DNA of 64,000 nt from CALBPI01 sp963922335 (GTDB lineage Bacteria > Pseudomonadota > Gammaproteobacteria > Steroidobacterales > Woeseiaceae). Position numbers and translations under genes: made by a program. Positions 41,730 to 50,789 of this stretch are shown here, one piece after another; within the stretch, counting starts at the first letter, position 1, and every line of letters begins with the position of its first letter. Where the stretch lies: NCBI GenBank assembly GCA_963922335.1, contig CAWUIB010000002.1, positions 248,001 to 312,000 of the forward strand. The letters run 5' to 3'. The notes below the pieces were generated by a model. The model had not been told where the DNA came from, made no database searches, and saw nothing but the letters and a program-made list of their open reading frames with translations.

Positions 41730-44069
41730 ATGCAAAGAACGAAAACAAAGAGCGATCCCGCGATTTTCCGAACCATCATTCGGTATCCACGCGTCCTGTT
41801 AATCGCCACCTTCACCCTCATAGTCATCGCTGCCATCGGACTCGGCGGCGTTACTAAAGACCCCTCAGTCGATGCGTTTGTACCCCAAGATCATCCTGCT
41901 GCCATCGCGCGCGACAAGGCTGCGGAGGTTTTCGGGCTTGAGGATCCGGTGGTAATCGGCCTGACCTCACGGACCAGTGAATCCGCCTTTACCGCGTCGA
42001 CGCTAGAGACACTGGTGAAACTCGATGCCGCTATCCGTCAGATTGACGGAGTTAAGAAGAACGACGTCATCAGTCTCGCATCGCAAAACGCAATGCTTGC
42101 GGACAATGGTGACCTCTTGGTCGAACCGGTAATTGACGACGATCAGCCCAACGACGAGACCGCGGCACTCGCATTGGCACGCTTCCAGTCGATGCCGATG
42201 CTTTCAGGCGTATTGGCTGCGCCCGATGCAAGCATGCTGATACTGATCGCACCGGTTGTCGACGCCAACAACGCAACGCAAACGCTTGCGGATATTCGAG
42301 CACTCGTCGCCGAAGTCACAGACGCTTCGACCCAAGCACATATTGCCGGCGTTGCCACCATGAATGCGCGGCTTGCTGGAATGGTGGACACCGACACGAG
42401 AATTTTTGTCCCGGCAGCGATTGTTACGGTGCTACTGATTTTGCTGGTGGCACTGCGCCGAGTGAGCGCGCTCACTGGGCCATTACTGGTGATCGCCGGA
42501 TCTGCGGCCGTTGCCATCGGCCTCATGGGATGGATAGGTGCACGGTACTACCTGATCACAACCGCGCTACCCGTGGTGATTATGGCGATCGCTGTTGCTG
42601 ATACATTGCATCTCTCAACCTACTTCCTGCAAGCACGCACACAGCGTGCCGATTTCAGCGCCGCTGAAGCCGTCGGTGTTGCACTCTCGAAAGCCTGGCT
42701 GCCAATCACACTAACCAGCGTCACGACGATTGCGGCATTCTGTGGATTGTCATTTGGCACCGCAATGCAACCAATTTCCGAATTTGGTTTGTTCGCTGCG
42801 GTCGGCGTTGCCGCCGCCTGGGTGCTGAGTCTGACAGCACTCCCAGCGGTCCTGATCTTGACGGATTTACGACCCAGTCACGGCGCAGGCTCGATCGCAA
42901 AATCGGGCTGGCTGGACCGCAGTCTGCACAAAGTCACTGACTTCGCATTCGAACGGCCTGTTATCTCACTGCTGGCAACCACGGGCGTGTTTGCCCTGCT
43001 CGTCACCTTCGCGCTGCAAGCGCGGTTCGACTATGAGCGTCAGCGCTATTTCACGAGTGACGACCTGGTCCTGCAGGCCGATAGCAGCATCAACCGCGCA
43101 CTCGGGGGCGTGAACTTTCTGGACGTCGTGGTAACAGCACCCGAGGACGGCTCACTCATGACACCCGAAGCGCTCCAGTCTATCTCCGAGTTGCGGGGTG
43201 CGATGGCGGAGCTACCGCTAGTCTCGCAGGTGAATGGCATCGACAGCTACATCGCGCACATGCATCACCTGTTGACCGACGCGCCGGTGTCTACGCTGCC
43301 GGACAAAGCACGAGCGCCTGGTCAGTACATGTTTCTGTATGAGGCTTCGGGTGAGCCCGAGGACTTCAAACGCGACATCGACTATGAACACCGCACAGCA
43401 TTAGTTCGCGCTCAACTGTCCACCGACAACTACAGAGCAACGCGAGAAACCGTCCGTGCGCTTGAACTCGTTGTCGCCGACTGGATGCAATCCAGTGCAC
43501 TCAATGCAGACATCAGCGGCAGGATCGCCGTGAACACCGGTTGGATGGATCAGCTTTCAACCAACCACATCAAGGGACTGCTGCTCGCTACCGCTCTGGT
43601 GTTTCTAACGACCTGGTTCGTCTTCCGCTCTTTCGGTTATGCCGTGATGGCCATGGTACCGGTCGTCTTCGGTGTTATTTGCGTCTACGCCACCATGGGT
43701 GCACTGGGTCTCGACATAGCACCCGCAACCTCGATGACAGCGGCGATTGCGACAGGTCTCGGCGTCGACTTCGGCATTCACTTGATCTCCCTGATTCGCC
43801 AGCAGCGTACAAGAGGACACAGCACCTATGATGCGTTTTCGCACGATTACCTCGTTGTCGCTCGCGCGTGCTTCTACTCAGCAATTGCCTTGGGCGTAGC
43901 GCTCGCCGTGATTTGCATCTCCTCGGCACCGGTGCTGCGCTGGTTCGGCTTGCTCGTGAGTACCGGCGCCTTCGGTTCGCTCATCGGTGCACTCATCATT
44001 TTGCCGGCGCTCTGGTCGGTGGTTTACAACTCTGTTGAAAGGAATTCGAGCTATGCGCTGTCTTTCTAG
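41730..44069 (+). CDS. HAE3/MMPL-type RND permease
   Basis: 779 residues. ATG 41730 follows GGAG by seven bases. One N-terminal helix (VLLIATFTLIVIAAIGLGGV), a periplasmic porter loop, and then five helices (IFVPAAIVTVLLILLVALRR onward) are repeated in the second half (~residues 410-779), giving the usual twelve helices. It belongs to the hydrophobe exporter (HAE3/MMPL) branch, whose members move lipids, hopanoids or similar molecules with proton flow. Conserved acidic residues in the helix after the second loop (ATGLGVDFGIHLISL) fit proton relay. It forms an operon with the LolA-like gene, whose ATG lies inside its 3' end, and the DUF1302-like gene. Confidence 0.88.
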   Translation: MQRTKTKSDPAIFRTIIRYPRVLLIATFTLIVIAAIGLGGVTKDPSVDAFVPQDHPAAIARDKAAEVFGLEDPVVIGLTSRTSESAFTASTLETLVKLDAAIRQIDGVKKNDVISLASQNAMLADNGDLLVEPVIDDDQPNDETAALALARFQSMPMLSGVLAAPDASMLILIAPVVDANNATQTLADIRALVAEVTDASTQAHIAGVATMNARLAGMVDTDTRIFVPAAIVTVLLILLVALRRVSALTGPLLVIAGSAAVAIGLMGWIGARYYLITTALPVVIMAIAVADTLHLSTYFLQARTQRADFSAAEAVGVALSKAWLPITLTSVTTIAAFCGLSFGTAMQPISEFGLFAAVGVAAAWVLSLTALPAVLILTDLRPSHGAGSIAKSGWLDRSLHKVTDFAFERPVISLLATTGVFALLVTFALQARFDYERQRYFTSDDLVLQADSSINRALGGVNFLDVVVTAPEDGSLMTPEALQSISELRGAMAELPLVSQVNGIDSYIAHMHHLLTDAPVSTLPDKARAPGQYMFLYEASGEPEDFKRDIDYEHRTALVRAQLSTDNYRATRETVRALELVVADWMQSSALNADISGRIAVNTGWMDQLSTNHIKGLLLATALVFLTTWFVFRSFGYAVMAMVPVVFGVICVYATMGALGLDIAPATSMTAAIATGLGVDFGIHLISLIRQQRTRGHSTYDAFSHDYLVVARACFYSAIALGVALAVICISSAPVLRWFGLLVSTGAFGSLIGALIILPALWSVVYNSVERNSSYALSF

Positions 44070-44847
44070 TGTGCTCGTTCTCGCAGTGCTGCTGCCGATG
44101 CTCGCCACAGCGGATGAGCTGACAGCAGATGCTCTGGCGGCGCTGGTGATCGAACGGCCCGCAAACGAAGGGCGTGTTGGCACGATGCATTTCGAGCTAA
44201 TCAACAAGCGAGGTCGCTCGCGCAACCGGGCTGCACTGATGATGCACTCGGATCGTGAGGACGCCCAACGTATTGGCATCTTTTTCATGCGCCCGTCGAT
44301 GATTCAGGAGACTGCATTTCTGAGTATCAATCGACCGGGCGACAACGATGAAAACTGGCTCTACCTGCCGACCACGGAGCGCGTTCGTCGACTACCCACA
44401 TCGGATCGTGGCGATACCTTCATGGGCACTGACCTGACCTACGGGGATATCCAGGAGAACTTCAAGTTTCCAGCTGAAGACTGGTTCTTTTCATTGGATA
44501 CGAACCCGGAACAATCACCTTACCCGGTACTGCACGGTGTCGCGCGCACTCCGGAAATTGCAAAGGAACTTGGCTACCAAGAGTTTCGCGCAGCCATAGA
44601 CGTTGCCCATCAATTTCCGGTGAAGGTGGAGTACACCGACACGGACAATGCACCACTCAAGACGGTTGAAGTTAAGGCGATTGAATGGGTCGGCGATGCA
44701 CCGACGGCTATGGCCTTTGAGGTCCACAACATCCAGACCGGACACACAACGCGCGTGCACTTTACCGAAATGCGACACGTACCCAACCTGGATGTGGAGT
44801 TCTTTGCCCCTGACGCATTGGCTTACGGTATCCCTGAGGTCGACTGA
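44053..44847 (+). CDS. LolA-like outer membrane lipoprotein-sorting domain protein
   Basis: 264 residues. ATG 44053 overlaps the RND gene by 17 bases and follows AAAGGA. A signal peptide (MRCLSSVLVLAVLLPMLATA) predicts a periplasmic protein. Motifs such as NWLYLPTTERVRRLPTS, then DTFMGTDLTYGDIQ and MRHVPNLDVEFFAPDAL fit the LolA_like family often encoded with MMPL permeases. Its open half-barrel fold would carry a lipid-like substrate from the permease toward the outer membrane. The next gene starts one base after its stop, so the three genes form a transport system. Confidence 0.85.
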   Translation: MRCLSSVLVLAVLLPMLATADELTADALAALVIERPANEGRVGTMHFELINKRGRSRNRAALMMHSDREDAQRIGIFFMRPSMIQETAFLSINRPGDNDENWLYLPTTERVRRLPTSDRGDTFMGTDLTYGDIQENFKFPAEDWFFSLDTNPEQSPYPVLHGVARTPEIAKELGYQEFRAAIDVAHQFPVKVEYTDTDNAPLKTVEVKAIEWVGDAPTAMAFEVHNIQTGHTTRVHFTEMRHVPNLDVEFFAPDALAYGIPEVD

Positions 44848-44848
44848 C

Positions 44849-46120
44849 ATGTACGACTCAATAAAGCGGCTCACGCGCGGCGCTCTTCTGGTTTCACTAT
44901 TTGTCCTGACGTCGCAACCGCTCGCCGCCGATACCGACGTATCGATCGCACAGACGCTCGCGATGGGTCGCGCCGAGCATGATGCAGGACAGGCCAGAAC
45001 CACGCTCGCCACAAAAACTCGGGAAAGACTCTCCCGTCAGACGCGATTGAATCTCGACCTCAGGATCGAGTCGGCGCTCGGGGACACAGGTCTCGGCACC
45101 CGCGATACCTTCGCGCCGCTTTCTCGACCCTGGGAACTCGGCGCAAATACTCGGCTAGAGATCGATGAAGCGACGATAGCCTGGCGTAAACGCTCGACAC
45201 ATTTGACCCTTGGGAAACAGAGTGTCGCCTGGGGAGTTCTTGATGGCTTGCAGGTCACCGACCGACTGAACCCGGTGCGTCTGCGCGAAGGTGTGTTCAC
45301 CGAAACGCGGCCCGAACGAATCTCTCGGTGGGGGTTGCGTCTCCGAACACGCAAAGCAGGTTTCGACTGGGATGCGGTGATCCAACCCGACACGACAGTA
45401 AGCCAGCTACCGCTACAGGGCGATACCTTCGAGCCACGGGCCGCTCGTCTGCGCGGTGGTTTGCCGTTCGAAGCGGGTAACGTCAGTGTCACCTTCGATC
45501 AGCCCGCAACGACAACTGCAGGACTTCGCATGTCGCGTCGGAACGGCGATCAGGATTGGTCACTGCTCGTTATTCGAGGCCCTGAATATGAACCGATCTT
45601 TTCGCTAGACGCGTCTGGAGTTACGGCACACTATCCCACGCGCACGCTGCTGGGGGCGACCTGGCAGAAAACGCTCGGCAACCAAGTCATCAGAGCCGAG
45701 GTTGCAACGGTCCCGAACCAACCCGTAAACCTCGGGACAGAGCTCGGCGTCGCCGTCGAACGAAGTCGGTGGATCGGCGGTGTCGGCATGGATTGGGACT
45801 TGCCTGATGGCTGGTTCCTGAATGTACAACTCGCCATTGATCAAATCGATGGACGTGATCTGGCCCGACCACGCAGGGATGAGATTCTCACAACGCGCGT
45901 TCGACGTGCGTTCGATAATGACCAGTGGGTTCTACAGGCTGAATTGATCGGCAATCTTGGCGACGGCGATGGTACGTTTCGCCCTAGTCTGAGTTGGCAG
46001 GTCAGCGATGGGCTGCGCGTGAGCTGGGGTGCCGACATTATCTGGGGCGAGCCCAACGGACTGTTCGGGCAGTTCGATGACAATGATCGGGTCTGGCTGC
46101 GCGCCATAATGAGCCTCTAA
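44849..46120 (+). CDS. outer-membrane beta-barrel protein (DUF1302-like), third gene of the RND operon
   Basis: 423 residues. ATG 44849 lies directly after the previous stop (TGAC ATG). It has a signal peptide (LVSLFVLTSQPLAA) and a body dominated by amphipathic strands alternating with short turns, with the typical piece KQSVAWGVLDGLQVTDRLNP and a C-terminal Leu (RAIMSL) rather than Phe. This is the general pattern of outer-membrane barrels encoded with HAE3 permeases and LolA-like proteins (DUF1302 or related). It would form the outer-membrane exit or receptor for the substrate carried by the two upstream proteins. Confidence 0.75.
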   Translation: MYDSIKRLTRGALLVSLFVLTSQPLAADTDVSIAQTLAMGRAEHDAGQARTTLATKTRERLSRQTRLNLDLRIESALGDTGLGTRDTFAPLSRPWELGANTRLEIDEATIAWRKRSTHLTLGKQSVAWGVLDGLQVTDRLNPVRLREGVFTETRPERISRWGLRLRTRKAGFDWDAVIQPDTTVSQLPLQGDTFEPRAARLRGGLPFEAGNVSVTFDQPATTTAGLRMSRRNGDQDWSLLVIRGPEYEPIFSLDASGVTAHYPTRTLLGATWQKTLGNQVIRAEVATVPNQPVNLGTELGVAVERSRWIGGVGMDWDLPDGWFLNVQLAIDQIDGRDLARPRRDEILTTRVRRAFDNDQWVLQAELIGNLGDGDGTFRPSLSWQVSDGLRVSWGADIIWGEPNGLFGQFDDNDRVWLRAIMSL

Positions 46121-46163
46121 AAGTGCTACACTACTTCGACATTCCGCGTGTGGAGGGGGTGTT

Positions 46164-46232
46164 ATGCGAGCGCTGCTGGGACCAGCGGTTGCGAGGACCG
46201 ATATAAAACCAGGGCACACTCATGCCGAATGA
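46164..46232 (+). CDS. possible 22-codon leader ORF upstream of the hybrid kinase
   Basis: ATG 46164 follows GGAGGGGG by four bases, the best Shine-Dalgarno sequence in this stretch. It encodes MRALLGPAVARTDIKPGHTH plus AE and stops at 46232, eleven bases past the kinase ATG at 46222. The two start in different frames. It could couple kinase translation to its own, or be a chance frame. Codon content alone cannot decide for so short a peptide. Confidence 0.3.
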   Translation: MRALLGPAVARTDIKPGHTHAE

Positions 46233-48165
46233 CCGCGGCAGCGAGCATCATGAGCCCGGGTATTTCTCTCTTGGCATACTCCGCACAGTAGCGCTTGCCG
46301 CGCCAGCGATCTTTTTTGTCATCGCCATACTGACAAAGGAATGGAAAACAGCCATTTCTCTATCGGTTTTTTTCCTTCTTGCCGCTGGCGCGATCATCTT
46401 CCGTAGAGGTCGCGATCACGGCGTGACGCTGCATCTGCTAATCCTGTTCCTCGTCGCGCATCAGACCAACCTGCTTTATCACTCTACTGACGTCGCAAAT
46501 ATTGGCTTGATCTGGCATATGACCGTGCCACCGCTGGTCGCCCTGCTCGGCAATCGATGGCATATCGTTATCTGGACCCCGATCATTCTGTCCATCGTGA
46601 TCTGGGACTGGTACCTCTACCGCGACTATCCCTCCATGGCGCATCCGTTGAGCTTATTCAACCTGATCGGCGTCACGCTCGTCCTTTCCATTGCTGCCTA
46701 TGGCGTCATATCGCAGCGGGACCGGCGACAGAAATCACTGAGAGAGGCCTTGGACGCATCGCGGGCCGAATCCCGTCAGCGCGAAGAAGCCGAACGAGAA
46801 GCCACTGAGGCGAACGCGGCGATCACTCGATTCCTTGGGTCGATATCACACGAGATGCGCACACCACTGGCGAGTATCGTAGCCTCGGCAGAGGTGATCG
46901 AGCAGTCAGGGTCCGGAGGATTGGATCAACGCTGGACACGTAACATCAAGGAAAGCGCCGATTCATTATTGATGTTGCTGAATGACGTTCTGGAACTTGC
47001 GAGCAGCGACTCCGGGAAAACGCGCATTGCAAAAGAACGATTCGAAGTAGAAGCCCTTTTGCAAAGCGTCACCGCGATTGTGCAGCCCATGGCGCAAATG
47101 AGCGCCAGCTTCCTCTTCGTTGGTGCAACGCCCGCGACTTTTGCACAACGTGTAGGCGATGCACCACGGATTCGCCAAGTGCTCGTGAATCTGATCAACA
47201 ACGGCCTGCAACACTCGGACGGAACCCGAGTCTGGTTGATGGTCAGTGATCGTGAGGATCACCTCGACTTTGAAGTCGGAGACGACGGCAAAGGCATCGC
47301 ACCAGAGCACCATCACTCCATTTTCAAGCCGTTCTACCAGGTAAGCGGTGACGCGCATCATGCTGAGCAAAAGGGCACAGGGCTTGGACTCGCCATCTGC
47401 AAGGGTTACGTGGAGGCTATGGGCGGCAACATCGAACTGATATCCCGATTGGGCGAAGGCACCCGTTTCCTCTTCTCGATCCCTGCACCACCGGCGGGCA
47501 AGCGCCGACTCCGCGACCTGAATCCGCGACGCGCGCAGTGGCCTGGGAAGGTGAGCCTGTCGATTCCGTGCGAGAACGTCGAGCATTGGGCGAAACAGTG
47601 GCTCGATGTCTGGGGCATTGAATCCGTCGAACACGGAAGGTCGCTCTCACTGCCAGCGCCGAGTGCACGGGGTCTGGTCACCTTCCACGAGCTCACCAGT
47701 CAGTTAGTCGACCATGACGCACAACCCATCGAGGCACGCGAGGTATCGATCGACCGCGGAAAAGAGCTCGAGATCCTAATGTGCGACGATGACGAAGTAA
47801 TCCTCGAGGCGTTTGCAGAAATGTTCCGGCGTCGAGGTCATACAGCATCTTGCGTTACGTCCGGTCCGGAACTCCTTGAACACCTGAAGGCCGACCGTTA
47901 CGACGTCGTTGTGCTAGATTTGAATCTCAATGGCGAGTCGGGCATCGATGTTTTGAAGCAGATTCGCGGTCTACAGTCTGAAAAGGCTGAGGTCCCCGTG
48001 TGTATTTTGAGCGGCAGTTGGAACCAGCGTGAAAACTGCTTGGACGCCGGCGCTCAGCTTTATTTGACCAAGCCCTGCACCTCGCAAGAATTGATCGATG
48101 CGGTGGAATCAGTGGCCAGCAATACCAGAGTGGCGAATGAGCACGCTCCTGTCGTAAGGTCTTGA
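46222..48165 (+). CDS. hybrid sensor histidine kinase / response regulator
   Basis: 647 residues. About six membrane helices occupy residues ~15-165 (ALAAPAIFFVIAILTK, AISLSVFFLLAAGAIIF). A coiled-coil linker (SRQREEAEREATEANAAITR) leads to the HisKA helix with FLGSISHEMRTPL (phospho-His near 210). HATPase_c motifs follow: LVNLINNGLQHSDG (N box), VGDDGKGI (G1) and GTGLGLAI (G2). After an ~80-residue spacer with no obvious motif, a receiver domain begins near 516 with LMCDDDE, VVLDLNLNGESG (phospho-Asp) and LTKPC (conserved Lys). No DNA-binding output is present, so phosphotransfer to another protein is expected. It lies 101 bases downstream of the RND operon. Confidence 0.92.
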   Translation: MPNDRGSEHHEPGYFSLGILRTVALAAPAIFFVIAILTKEWKTAISLSVFFLLAAGAIIFRRGRDHGVTLHLLILFLVAHQTNLLYHSTDVANIGLIWHMTVPPLVALLGNRWHIVIWTPIILSIVIWDWYLYRDYPSMAHPLSLFNLIGVTLVLSIAAYGVISQRDRRQKSLREALDASRAESRQREEAEREATEANAAITRFLGSISHEMRTPLASIVASAEVIEQSGSGGLDQRWTRNIKESADSLLMLLNDVLELASSDSGKTRIAKERFEVEALLQSVTAIVQPMAQMSASFLFVGATPATFAQRVGDAPRIRQVLVNLINNGLQHSDGTRVWLMVSDREDHLDFEVGDDGKGIAPEHHHSIFKPFYQVSGDAHHAEQKGTGLGLAICKGYVEAMGGNIELISRLGEGTRFLFSIPAPPAGKRRLRDLNPRRAQWPGKVSLSIPCENVEHWAKQWLDVWGIESVEHGRSLSLPAPSARGLVTFHELTSQLVDHDAQPIEAREVSIDRGKELEILMCDDDEVILEAFAEMFRRRGHTASCVTSGPELLEHLKADRYDVVVLDLNLNGESGIDVLKQIRGLQSEKAEVPVCILSGSWNQRENCLDAGAQLYLTKPCTSQELIDAVESVASNTRVANEHAPVVRS

Positions 48166-48190
48166 GGATCACTCTGCTTCGAGCCCCAAT

Positions 48191-49951
48191 ATGAGATTTC
48201 TTACCGCGGTGCTTACCGCTGTTTTTGTAATGGTTTCTGGCTGTGCGGTCGCGCCTGCGGATAACAGCGCCGACGATCAATTGAGAGCGCTATACGAACG
48301 TGAGTTCGAATGGCGTCAGCAGCAGGCGGGGCGCAAACGCAACGCTGAGGGCGAATGGACATCGGCCACCTTGCTACCGAGCGTAACGCCTGAGTCTTAC
48401 GCGACGAAACTGGCCTACTGGGAACAGGCGCTTTCTGAACTCAACGAAATACCTAAGGCTGCATTGAGCCATGAGGAGGCGATCAACGCCGAGGTGTTCG
48501 AGGCGATCGTATCAGCGAACGCCAACAACGTACGTTTCAAGACCTATGAGGCGCCACTGAACTCCGACTCGTTTTTCTGGACAGGCTTGCACCAGCAATA
48601 TCGAGGCTTTGCGGATGCTGAGGGTTACGAAAACTACATCAAGCGGATCGACGATATCCCACGCTATTTCGATGAGCATATCGCCAATATGCGCAGCGGT
48701 CTGGCGAGAGGTTTCACACCGCCAGCGATCACTCTGCAGGGACGCACCGCTTCGATCGATCAGTTCTTGGTCGCGGGTCGAGACAACCCTTTCTTTGAAG
48801 CCGCAACACGCTTTCCGACACGCATCGGCGAGGAACAGCAAGAACAACTCGCGCTTGCTCTTGAAGCCGCGATCAACCGATCAGTTGTACCGGCGTACAG
48901 CAAGCTCAAGCGGTTTATGGATGAGGAGTACCTGCCCAACGCAAGGCAAACGCTGGGTGCCAGTGAGTTACCCGATGGCGAAGCGTTCTACCAATCACAA
49001 ATCCTTCAATACACCACGCTGACACTCACACCTGAAGAAATACATGAAACCGGGTTGCGTGAGGTCGCGCGCATCCGCGCAGCGATGCTTGGCATCATCG
49101 ATGAACTCGAATTTGAGGGCGATCTTGCAGCGTTTTATGAGTTCCTGCGCACTGATCCGCAGTTCTATGCAAAAACGCCCGATGAGCTAATGGGGGTTTC
49201 AGCGTACGTCGACAAGCGCATGGCTGCACGCATACATGACGTGCTCGGATTTCTGCCGAGACAGCGCCACACCATTGCACCGGTACCTGACGCGATCGCT
49301 CCGATTTATACGGCAGGTCGTGGCGGCTATGGTCGCTGCTGGATGAATACCTATAACCTTCCCGCCCGACCGCTTTACACGATTCCAGCCCTCACGTTGC
49401 ACGAGTGCTCACCGGGCCACTCTCTGCAGTTCGCGATTGCACAGGAGGCTCCTGGTGATATCCCCGAGTTCCGCGCACGCAACTACTTTTCCGGTTACGG
49501 CGAAGGCTGGGGTTTGTATACCGAGTGGCTTGGCGGTGAGATCGGCATCTACCGCACCCCTTATGAGCGCTTTGGGCAACTGACCTACGAGATGTGGCGC
49601 GCTTGCCGTCTGGTCATCGATACGGGCGTGCACCACTTTGGCTGGACTCGCGAAGAAGCACTAGCGTATCTGCGCGACAACGCTGCCCTGTCGGAGCACG
49701 AGGTAACGACCGAGATCGATCGCTACATCTCATGGCCCGCGCAAGCGCTATCCTACAAACTAGGTGAACTTCTGATTCGGGAAAAACGTAAGCTCGCCGA
49801 ACAAACACTCGAGGGCGACTTCGATCAGCGCTATTTCCACGACAAGATCCTCTCTCTGCGATCCGTGCCACTCTCAGTTCTCGAAAGCGAGCTCGATAAC
49901 TGGATCGAAGCAGGCGGGCCGGATCCGTACGAGGGTTTTGATATCGACTAG
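48191..49951 (+). CDS. DUF885-family lipoprotein, probable metallopeptidase
   Basis: 586 residues. The signal peptide ends in a lipobox-like VSGC, so a lipid-anchored periplasmic protein is likely. The DUF885 core contains LHECSPGHSLQF, the HExxPGHxxQ signature thought to supply zinc ligands, with the conserved followers NYFSGYGEGWGLYTEWLGGE and TGVHHFGWTREEALAYL. Length and motif order are typical. DUF885 proteins are predicted carboxypeptidase- or dipeptidase-like enzymes. Its stop shares CTAG with the stop of the convergent DUF2189 gene (49948-49951). Confidence 0.85.
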   Translation: MRFLTAVLTAVFVMVSGCAVAPADNSADDQLRALYEREFEWRQQQAGRKRNAEGEWTSATLLPSVTPESYATKLAYWEQALSELNEIPKAALSHEEAINAEVFEAIVSANANNVRFKTYEAPLNSDSFFWTGLHQQYRGFADAEGYENYIKRIDDIPRYFDEHIANMRSGLARGFTPPAITLQGRTASIDQFLVAGRDNPFFEAATRFPTRIGEEQQEQLALALEAAINRSVVPAYSKLKRFMDEEYLPNARQTLGASELPDGEAFYQSQILQYTTLTLTPEEIHETGLREVARIRAAMLGIIDELEFEGDLAAFYEFLRTDPQFYAKTPDELMGVSAYVDKRMAARIHDVLGFLPRQRHTIAPVPDAIAPIYTAGRGGYGRCWMNTYNLPARPLYTIPALTLHECSPGHSLQFAIAQEAPGDIPEFRARNYFSGYGEGWGLYTEWLGGEIGIYRTPYERFGQLTYEMWRACRLVIDTGVHHFGWTREEALAYLRDNAALSEHEVTTEIDRYISWPAQALSYKLGELLIREKRKLAEQTLEGDFDQRYFHDKILSLRSVPLSVLESELDNWIEAGGPDPYEGFDID

Positions 49952-50727
49952 ATCGGCATCTCCGGCCAGTCTGTTGCGTCGAGTGTTTCCCGGTAACTGT
50001 GCCACGCTGCATAAGCGAGCCACGGCATTGTGACGATCAACCCGAGCCCAGCTGTCGCAAAGCTCAAGAGCGTCAGCGACACGATTAACAGACCCCAGAA
50101 AACCGAGACGCGCTTGTTGCGTAAGACCGCGTTGATGCTCGAGACACACGCGGTCACCATATCGACATCGCGGTCGGCAATCATAGGCAGCGAAAAAACC
50201 GCCGTAGCGAAAGTGAAACTCGCGAATACGGCGCCGATAGCCGAGCCTACCGCGATGAACTGCAGGAACACCTGCGGATCCCTGCGCTCAATAAGAAACA
50301 GAGCGTTGAGCACCATACCCGAGCGCGACCAGATCATGAGAATGACCATCTGCACCAGCGCAAAGACACCTGCCTGACCGACCACGCGTCTCGCCAGTCT
50401 CAGCGCATCGGAGAGTGCCGGTTCACGACCTTGCTCATGCGCTTTCGCGACACTGTAAAGACCGACCGCCAGTAACGGCGCCAGGAAGACAAAGCCAGAT
50501 AATAAAGCCGCGAGCAGAATGAAGCTGCCGAGATACCATGCAAGCGCAGAAAGCGCGATGCTGCCGATCCAGATGGCCAGTCCGAACTTCAGTGAAATCT
50601 CACGAGCTCGCTCGAAATCGCGCCAGCCAGAGCGCAGCCACCGGAAAGGTGATCTGAACGTCAGTCTGGCGCACGGTACTACGAATGGCTTGCCCGCAGT
50701 ATCGTCGACGGACCGGTCTGAGGCCAT
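49948..50727 (-). CDS. DUF2189-family polytopic membrane protein
   Basis: 259 residues. Five or six membrane helices (FGLAIWIGSIALSALAWYLG, FILLAALLSGFVFLAPLLAV, IGAVFASFTFATAVFSLPMI, LLIVSLTLLSFATAGLGLIV) with FLAPLLAVGLYSVAKAHEQG and FSLPMIADRDVDMVTACVSS, the usual DUF2189 blocks. Function unknown; often a cytoplasmic-membrane protein in Proteobacteria. It lies 62 bases downstream of trpS on the same strand and could be the last gene of the ggt-trpS transcript. Confidence 0.82.
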   Translation of the reverse strand: MASDRSVDDTAGKPFVVPCARLTFRSPFRWLRSGWRDFERAREISLKFGLAIWIGSIALSALAWYLGSFILLAALLSGFVFLAPLLAVGLYSVAKAHEQGREPALSDALRLARRVVGQAGVFALVQMVILMIWSRSGMVLNALFLIERRDPQVFLQFIAVGSAIGAVFASFTFATAVFSLPMIADRDVDMVTACVSSINAVLRNKRVSVFWGLLIVSLTLLSFATAGLGLIVTMPWLAYAAWHSYRETLDATDWPEMPI

Positions 50728-50789
50728 AACGACATCCCCCGATTGTCATCCCCGCAGTTACGGTAGCACAGCGCGAGTCGCGGTGTGTC

